DNA of 64,000 nucleotides from Pseudomonas svalbardensis (GTDB lineage: Bacteria > Pseudomonadota > Gammaproteobacteria > Pseudomonadales > Pseudomonadaceae): assembly GCF_030053115.1 (NCBI RefSeq), contig NZ_CP125619.1, positions 5,382,001-5,446,000 on the forward strand. Direction: 5' to 3'. The notes under the pieces were generated by a model. It searched no databases, was not told the DNA's origin, and saw only the letters and a list, made by a program, of their open reading frames with translations. A program made the translations under genes and the position numbers. Positions 59,965 through 64,000 of the stretch are shown in pieces (within the stretch, counting starts at the first letter, position 1; every line of letters begins with the position of its first letter).

Positions 59965-60696
59965 ATGGAGAGGTGGAAGGAATCACAACTCAACCAATTA
60001 TCGCGAACAACGGAGATTGATATTGCCTACCGGATTTCACTGGGTTTCGCGAAAAATATAGGCTTTAAATTTTTCGCCTTTTCAACAACATACCAAGTAA
60101 AAACTGACCACTTTAATACAGTCCAGCTCAACAACTACCCTACGGACTGGAACATTGAATATGAACAAAAAAATTTCAGCGCAATTGACCCGGTAGTGGC
60201 TCACTGCAATCACTCCAGGCTGCCTGTCCTTTGGAGCGAAGGACTTTTTTCCAAGACCCCGCGCTTGTGGGATGCGCTTGAGAAACAAGGATTGCAGCAC
60301 GGCTGGTCACAATCGGTCCATGACGAGGACAGTGGTGTTTGCAGCATTCTGAGCCTGGCCAGAAGCCATTGCCCGATCACTGCGTTTGAGCTGTATCAAA
60401 ATCTCGGTTTTTCAGTATTCATCGGGCGCCACCTGCATGCGTTGATCGCACAGACACTGCCCAGGAAATCGACCAAGCCACCCGTGCCGCATTTGTCCCC
60501 CCGCGAGATCGATGTACTGAAACTGGCGGCTGATGGCAAAACTGCGTATGAGAGTGCCAGAATCCTCAATCTCAGCGCACGCACGGTCAATTTTCATGTG
60601 CAAAGCGCGATTCTGAAACTGGGGGTCAATAACAAGATTTCGGCAGTCATCGCCGCCACCAAGGACGGTTTTCTAAGTAGCAGCGCGATGCGTTGA
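59965..60696 (+). CDS. LuxR-family quorum-sensing regulator, no adjacent synthase
   Basis: 243 residues. N-terminal autoinducer-binding domain keeps the usual ligand residues: Trp and Tyr in YPTDWNIEYEQKNFSAIDPVV (with Asp-Pro) and Trp in LPVLWSEGL. The C-terminal LuxR helix-turn-helix is LSPREIDVLKLAADGKTAYESARILNLSARTVNFHVQSAILKLG. It should bind an acyl-homoserine lactone, but no LuxI gene is present in the window, so it is a LuxR solo or its partner is distant. The ribosome site GGAGAGG is strong. Its first half is AT-rich compared with rlmG. Confidence 0.87.
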   Translation: MERWKESQLNQLSRTTEIDIAYRISLGFAKNIGFKFFAFSTTYQVKTDHFNTVQLNNYPTDWNIEYEQKNFSAIDPVVAHCNHSRLPVLWSEGLFSKTPRLWDALEKQGLQHGWSQSVHDEDSGVCSILSLARSHCPITAFELYQNLGFSVFIGRHLHALIAQTLPRKSTKPPVPHLSPREIDVLKLAADGKTAYESARILNLSARTVNFHVQSAILKLGVNNKISAVIAATKDGFLSSSAMR

Positions 60697-60872
60697 CCCA
60701 AAAAATCCTGCAAGTAATCCAAAAGAAAAAAACGTACCATTTGCGGTCCTTCTTGAGTGTTGACGTGTGAACCTTCACGACGCAGTACACTCGGACGGTC
60801 TCGCCCGCTACAACGCCCTTGGGCCGCGGGACACCTGTTGATGACCCCGTTGATTACCCAGAGCCCCGCCTC

Positions 60873-61997
60873 ATGCCCTTGCTCGAAACACCCTTCGCCC
60901 GACTCGACCTGATCCGCCAGCCCGAACAGCAGAACGAACCGCTGCAGGCATTTGATGCCGCAGACGAATACCTGCTCACCCATCTGGCTGACCAACAGCC
61001 CTCGGCCGACACTCGGGTTTTGGTGCTCAACGACAGCTTTGGCGCATTGGCTGCCAGCCTGGCGGGAAAGGTTCAAGTGACCAGCAGCGGTGACTCGTTC
61101 CTGGCCTTTCAGGGACTGGAAAAAAATCTGATCCGTAACGGCCAGGCATTTGATGCGGTGCCAAGCGTACCTGCCAGTGAAGCCTTTTCAGGCCCCTTTG
61201 ACCGGGTACTGATCCGGGTCCCGAAAACCCTGGCCTTGCTGGAAGAACAACTGATTCGTTTGCAGGGTCAACTGGCGCCAGGGGCTCAGGTGATTGCTGC
61301 GGCGATGATCAAGCATTTACCCCGAGCCGCGGGCGATCTGCTGGAACGCTACATCGGCCCGGTGCAAGCCTCGTTGGCGGTGAAGAAGGCTCGGCTATTG
61401 ATCGCGACCGCTGAAGTCAAAGCGCCCGTTGTGTCCCCCTACCCAACTCGCTATCGACTCGACGCCCCTGAGATCGAACTGCTGAATCACGCCAATGTGT
61501 TCTGCCGTGAAGGGCTGGATATCGGCACGCGAGCGTTTTTGCCGCACCTGCCAAAGAACCTTGGCTCAGCGCGGGTTGCCGACCTGGGATGTGGCAACGG
61601 GGTTTTGGCCATCGCCAGCGCCCTGCAAAACCCCGAGGCCCACTTCACGCTCGTGGACGAATCGTTTATGGCCGTGCAATCGGCAGCCGAGAACTGGCGC
61701 GCGGCGCTCGGTGACCGGGAAGTGGTTGTACGTGCCGGTGATGGATTGGCGGGTCAGGAACCTCAGTCTCTGGACGTGGTGTTGTGCAACCCACCGTTTC
61801 ACCAACAACAAGTCGTCGGCGACTTCCTGGCCTGGCGCATGTTCCAGCAGGCCCGAGAGGCTCTGGTGGTGGGTGGCGCGTTGTACATCGTCGGCAATCG
61901 TCATCTGGGGTATCACAGCAAGCTCGCGCGGTTGTTCCGCGGCGTCGAGCAAGTGGCGGCCACACCCAAGTTCGTGATCCTTAAAGCCCGAAAATAG
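60873..61997 (+). CDS. rlmG: 23S rRNA (guanine1835-N2)-methyltransferase RlmG
   Basis: 374 residues. Duplicated methyltransferase fold: an inactive N-terminal half and an active C-terminal half with SAM motif VADLGCGNGVLAIAS and catalytic VVLCNPPFH. Matches RlmG/RsmC-like enzymes acting on 23S rRNA. The start at 60873 gives MPLLETPFARLDLIRQP, the usual N-terminus. Confidence 0.92.
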   Translation: MPLLETPFARLDLIRQPEQQNEPLQAFDAADEYLLTHLADQQPSADTRVLVLNDSFGALAASLAGKVQVTSSGDSFLAFQGLEKNLIRNGQAFDAVPSVPASEAFSGPFDRVLIRVPKTLALLEEQLIRLQGQLAPGAQVIAAAMIKHLPRAAGDLLERYIGPVQASLAVKKARLLIATAEVKAPVVSPYPTRYRLDAPEIELLNHANVFCREGLDIGTRAFLPHLPKNLGSARVADLGCGNGVLAIASALQNPEAHFTLVDESFMAVQSAAENWRAALGDREVVVRAGDGLAGQEPQSLDVVLCNPPFHQQQVVGDFLAWRMFQQAREALVVGGALYIVGNRHLGYHSKLARLFRGVEQVAATPKFVILKARK

Positions 61998-62003
61998 TCC
62001 CAG

Positions 62004-62033
62004 GCAAAAAAAACCTCCAGCAAATGGAGGGTT
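62004..62033 (-). terminator. Terminator of the cio operon
   Basis: On the minus strand, AACCCTCCA, loop TTTGC, TGGAGGTT followed by T6. Placed after the small subunit gene; also near the rlmG 3' end. Confidence 0.8.
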
Positions 62034-62079
62034 GTAAATCCCTGCCGCAAGGCAACGGGATGGGATCTGGTGCAAAAAA

Positions 62080-62250
62080 TCAGTGGGTCGTCAGGCCCGC
62101 GGCATTCATGAACATGCGCATCAGGCTGGCCACGATGAACAGCGCCACCACGCTGCCAGTCCAGATCATCGCCAACCAGCCGAGTCGCTGCCAGAGCGGC
62201 TTTTTCTCTGCTGCTTCGATTTCCTGCAAGGAATGTTTACCCGTCTTCAT
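62080..62250 (-). CDS. CydX-like DUF2474 small membrane protein
   Basis: 56 residues (MKTGKHSLQEIEAAEKKPLW, then QRLGWLAMIWTGSVVALFIV, then ASLMRMFMNAAGLTTH). One membrane helix after a charged N-terminus, strong ribosome site GAGGAGA. It lies 57 bases after cioB, where cyanide-insensitive oxidases carry a DUF2474 subunit comparable to CydX. Confidence 0.82.
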   Translation of the reverse strand: MKTGKHSLQEIEAAEKKPLWQRLGWLAMIWTGSVVALFIVASLMRMFMNAAGLTTH

Positions 62251-62307
62251 CGCAATCTCCTCTGAAGAAATGACGCGGGTCTCAGCCCTGCGCCAATGTC
62301 GCGTGCT

Positions 62308-63315
62308 CTAGTGATAACCATCTTCGTGGGTGACCTTGCCGCGGAACACGTAGTAGCTCCAGAAGGTGTAACCCAGGATGAACGGGATGATGAACAGCGT
62401 GCCCACCAGCATGAAGCCCTGGCTTTGCGGCGGTGCGGCGGCGTCCCAGATCGAGATCGACGGCGGCACGATGTTCGGCCACAGGCTGATGCCCAAACCG
62501 CTATAGCCGAGGAAGATCAGCACCAGGGTCAGCAGGAATGGCGTGTAGTTCGCATTGCGAGCCACCGCGCGGATCAGACCGTACATGGTCACCAGCACCA
62601 GAATCGGCACCGGCAGGAACCAGAACAGGTTCGGCAGGGTGAACCAGCGAGCGGCAATCTCGGCGTGGGCCAGCGGGGTCCAGATGCTGACGATACCGAT
62701 CACCGCCAGTACTACGAAAGCCAGTGGCCGAGCCAGGTCATGCATCTGCTCCTGCAACTTGCCTTCTGTCTTCATGATCAGCCAGGTGCAACCGAGCAAC
62801 GCATAAGCCACCACCAGCGCCAGGCCGCAGAACAGGGTGAACGGCGTCAACCAGTCCAGTGAGCCACCGGCAAATTGGCGATTGACCACCGGCAATCCAT
62901 CAATGAACGCACCCAACGCCACGCCTTGGAAAAAGGTGGCGGCGACCGAGCCACCGATGAACGCCTTGTCCCAGAGATGGCGCTTGTCGTCCCTGGCCTT
63001 GAAGCGGAACTCGAAGGCCACGCCGCGGAAGATCAGCCCGATCAGCATAAAAATCAGCGGCAGGTACAACGCCGAGAGCACCACCGAATAGGCCAGTGGG
63101 AAGGCCCCGAACAACGCGGCGCCGCCCAGTACCAGCCAGGTTTCGTTACCGTCCCAGACAGGCGCGACGGTGTTCATCATGACGTCACGATCGGTCTTGC
63201 CCGGAATGAACGGGAAGAGAATCCCGATCCCCAAATCGAAACCGTCCATGACCACGTACATCATGATGCCGAAGATGATGATCACGGCCCAGATCAGCGG
63301 AAGATCAATACCCAT
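62308..63315 (-). CDS. cioB: Cyanide-insensitive bd-type oxidase subunit II (CioB/CydB)
   Basis: 335 residues with eight to nine membrane segments (MGIDLPLIWAVIIIFGIMMYVVMDGFDLGIGILFPFI, NTVAPVWDGNETWLVLGGAALFGAFP). WDGNETW is the subunit II signature. Terminal quinol oxidase without heme-copper centre. Three bases after cioA. Confidence 0.93.
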   Translation of the reverse strand: MGIDLPLIWAVIIIFGIMMYVVMDGFDLGIGILFPFIPGKTDRDVMMNTVAPVWDGNETWLVLGGAALFGAFPLAYSVVLSALYLPLIFMLIGLIFRGVAFEFRFKARDDKRHLWDKAFIGGSVAATFFQGVALGAFIDGLPVVNRQFAGGSLDWLTPFTLFCGLALVVAYALLGCTWLIMKTEGKLQEQMHDLARPLAFVVLAVIGIVSIWTPLAHAEIAARWFTLPNLFWFLPVPILVLVTMYGLIRAVARNANYTPFLLTLVLIFLGYSGLGISLWPNIVPPSISIWDAAAPPQSQGFMLVGTLFIIPFILGYTFWSYYVFRGKVTHEDGYH

Positions 63316-63318
63316 GAG

Positions 63319-64000
63319 TCAAATCTCCTTGGTCAGGCTGGGGCTGTGGTCGCTGTCACCGTTGTCATCGGCGGCGGACAGCGGGCGGGCCGGCGTGCGT
63401 TTCTGGCCAGGACCACCCTCGTTGGTTTCCTTGCCTTCGTCGATCTTCGGCCCTTTGCGCACCAGGCGCATCATGTAGCCCAGACCGGCACCGAACAGCG
63501 CGAAATAGACCACGACGAACATGATCAACGTGATGCTCATTTGCATGAAGCTGTGATTGGAGGACGCGTCTGCCGTGCGCATCAGGCCGTAGATCACCCA
63601 CGGCTGACGGCCGATTTCAGTGGTGAACCAACCGGCCAGGATTGCGATCAGGCCGGATGGCCCCATCCACAACGCCAGGTACAGGAATGGCCGCGAGGTA
63701 TAGAGCTTGTCGCGTTTACGCAGCCACAGGCTCCACAAACCGGTGAAGATCATCAGGAAGCCGAGCCCGACCATGATCCGGAACGACCAGAACACGATGG
63801 TCGAATTCGGTCGGTCTTCAGGCGGGAATTCCTTGAGCGCCGGGACCTGTTTGTCCAGCGAGTGCGTGAGGATCAGGCTGCCCAGATACGGGATCTCTAC
63901 CGCGAATTTGGTCCGCTCTTCTTTCATGTCCGGCCAGCCGAACAGGATCAGCGGGGTCGGCTCATCGCCATGGTTTTCCCAGTGACCTTCGATCGCGGCG
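63319..64000 (-). CDS. cioA: Cyanide-insensitive bd-type oxidase subunit I (CioA/CydA), N-terminal part outside the window
   Basis: 227 C-terminal residues are visible and the frame is open to the edge (AAIEGHWENHGDEPTPLILFGWPD is in frame before the first internal Met). Motif GRQPWVIYGLMRT is the conserved heme b595/d region of CydA. The short segment after EGHWEN suggests the short Q-loop of the CIO type. The C-terminal tail is hydrophilic (KGPKIDEGKETNEGGPGQKRTPAR). Confidence 0.92.
   Translation of the reverse strand, partial: AAIEGHWENHGDEPTPLILFGWPDMKEERTKFAVEIPYLGSLILTHSLDKQVPALKEFPPEDRPNSTIVFWSFRIMVGLGFLMIFTGLWSLWLRKRDKLYTSRPFLYLALWMGPSGLIAILAGWFTTEIGRQPWVIYGLMRTADASSNHSFMQMSITLIMFVVVYFALFGAGLGYMMRLVRKGPKIDEGKETNEGGPGQKRTPARPLSAADDNGDSDHSPSLTKEI

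Noticed and set aside
59805..60020. Small gene in front of the LuxR regulator
   Set aside because: No ribosome site and it overlaps the well-supported LuxR start in another frame.

Overview
The window is a high-GC chromosomal segment from a fluorescent Pseudomonas, most likely of the P. fluorescens group. Gene order follows the PAO1 region from pilS/pilR through the minor pilins, ispH-fkpB-lspA-ileS-ribF-murJ, rpsT, proB, obg, rpmA-rplU and ispB, and later morA-glyA, cstA, mapZ, radA, ankB-katB and mscL. GTGGGAGCGRGC-type REP doublets sit in several intergenic gaps. All calls rest on reading motifs, gene order and start-codon context by eye; no search was run.

Layout. 1-739: truncated copy of an IS4-family element. 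840-3995: small membrane protein, then the PilS/PilR two-component system. 4154-5254: thiO. 5311-10950: minor pilin operon fimU-pilV-pilW-pilX-pilY1-pilE on the minus strand, with fimT divergent. 11608-19022: minus-strand housekeeping block ispH, fkpB, lspA, ileS, ribF, murJ. 19275: rpsT, followed by an intact IS4-family copy (19650-21073) next to creA-proB. 22831-26083: obg, rpmA-rplU and divergent ispB. 26265-37601: mostly Pseudomonas-conserved small or poorly known genes (phnA, an iron-regulated small protein, fklB, yqhA, lipoproteins, a Lon-like protease, DUF3015 and DUF4105 proteins, a Gre-like factor). 37688-38848: a deleted third IS copy. 38888-46108: ettA, the GGDEF/EAL protein MorA, glyA. 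46385-49211: a DctA-like carrier with two FCD-type GntR regulators. 49212-50400: an AT-rich islet with an orphan gene. 50470-58799: yjiA, ybdD, cstA, mapZ, radA, ankB, katB, mscL. 58845-64000: ferredoxin-NADP reductase, a LuxR solo, rlmG and the cyanide-insensitive oxidase genes (cioA cut by the window edge).

The most interesting observation is the IS4-family element. All three copies sit in the palindromic stem-loop of a Rho-independent terminator. In the two copies with both ends visible, the 13-bp target duplication is the hairpin loop plus four or five base pairs of each stem arm. The element carries its own intrinsic-terminator-like hairpins: one directly in front of the transposase start, where it also hides the only Shine-Dalgarno-like triplet, and one at the transposase 3' end that faces incoming host transcripts. 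It therefore looks like a terminator-seeking element that replaces the terminator it breaks.

Functional themes are type IV pili and surface behaviour (PilSR, minor pilins, MorA, MapZ), cell-envelope and translation housekeeping, peroxide defence (KatB/AnkB), carbon-starvation or organic-acid uptake (CstA, DctA-like carrier), and quorum sensing by an unpaired LuxR.
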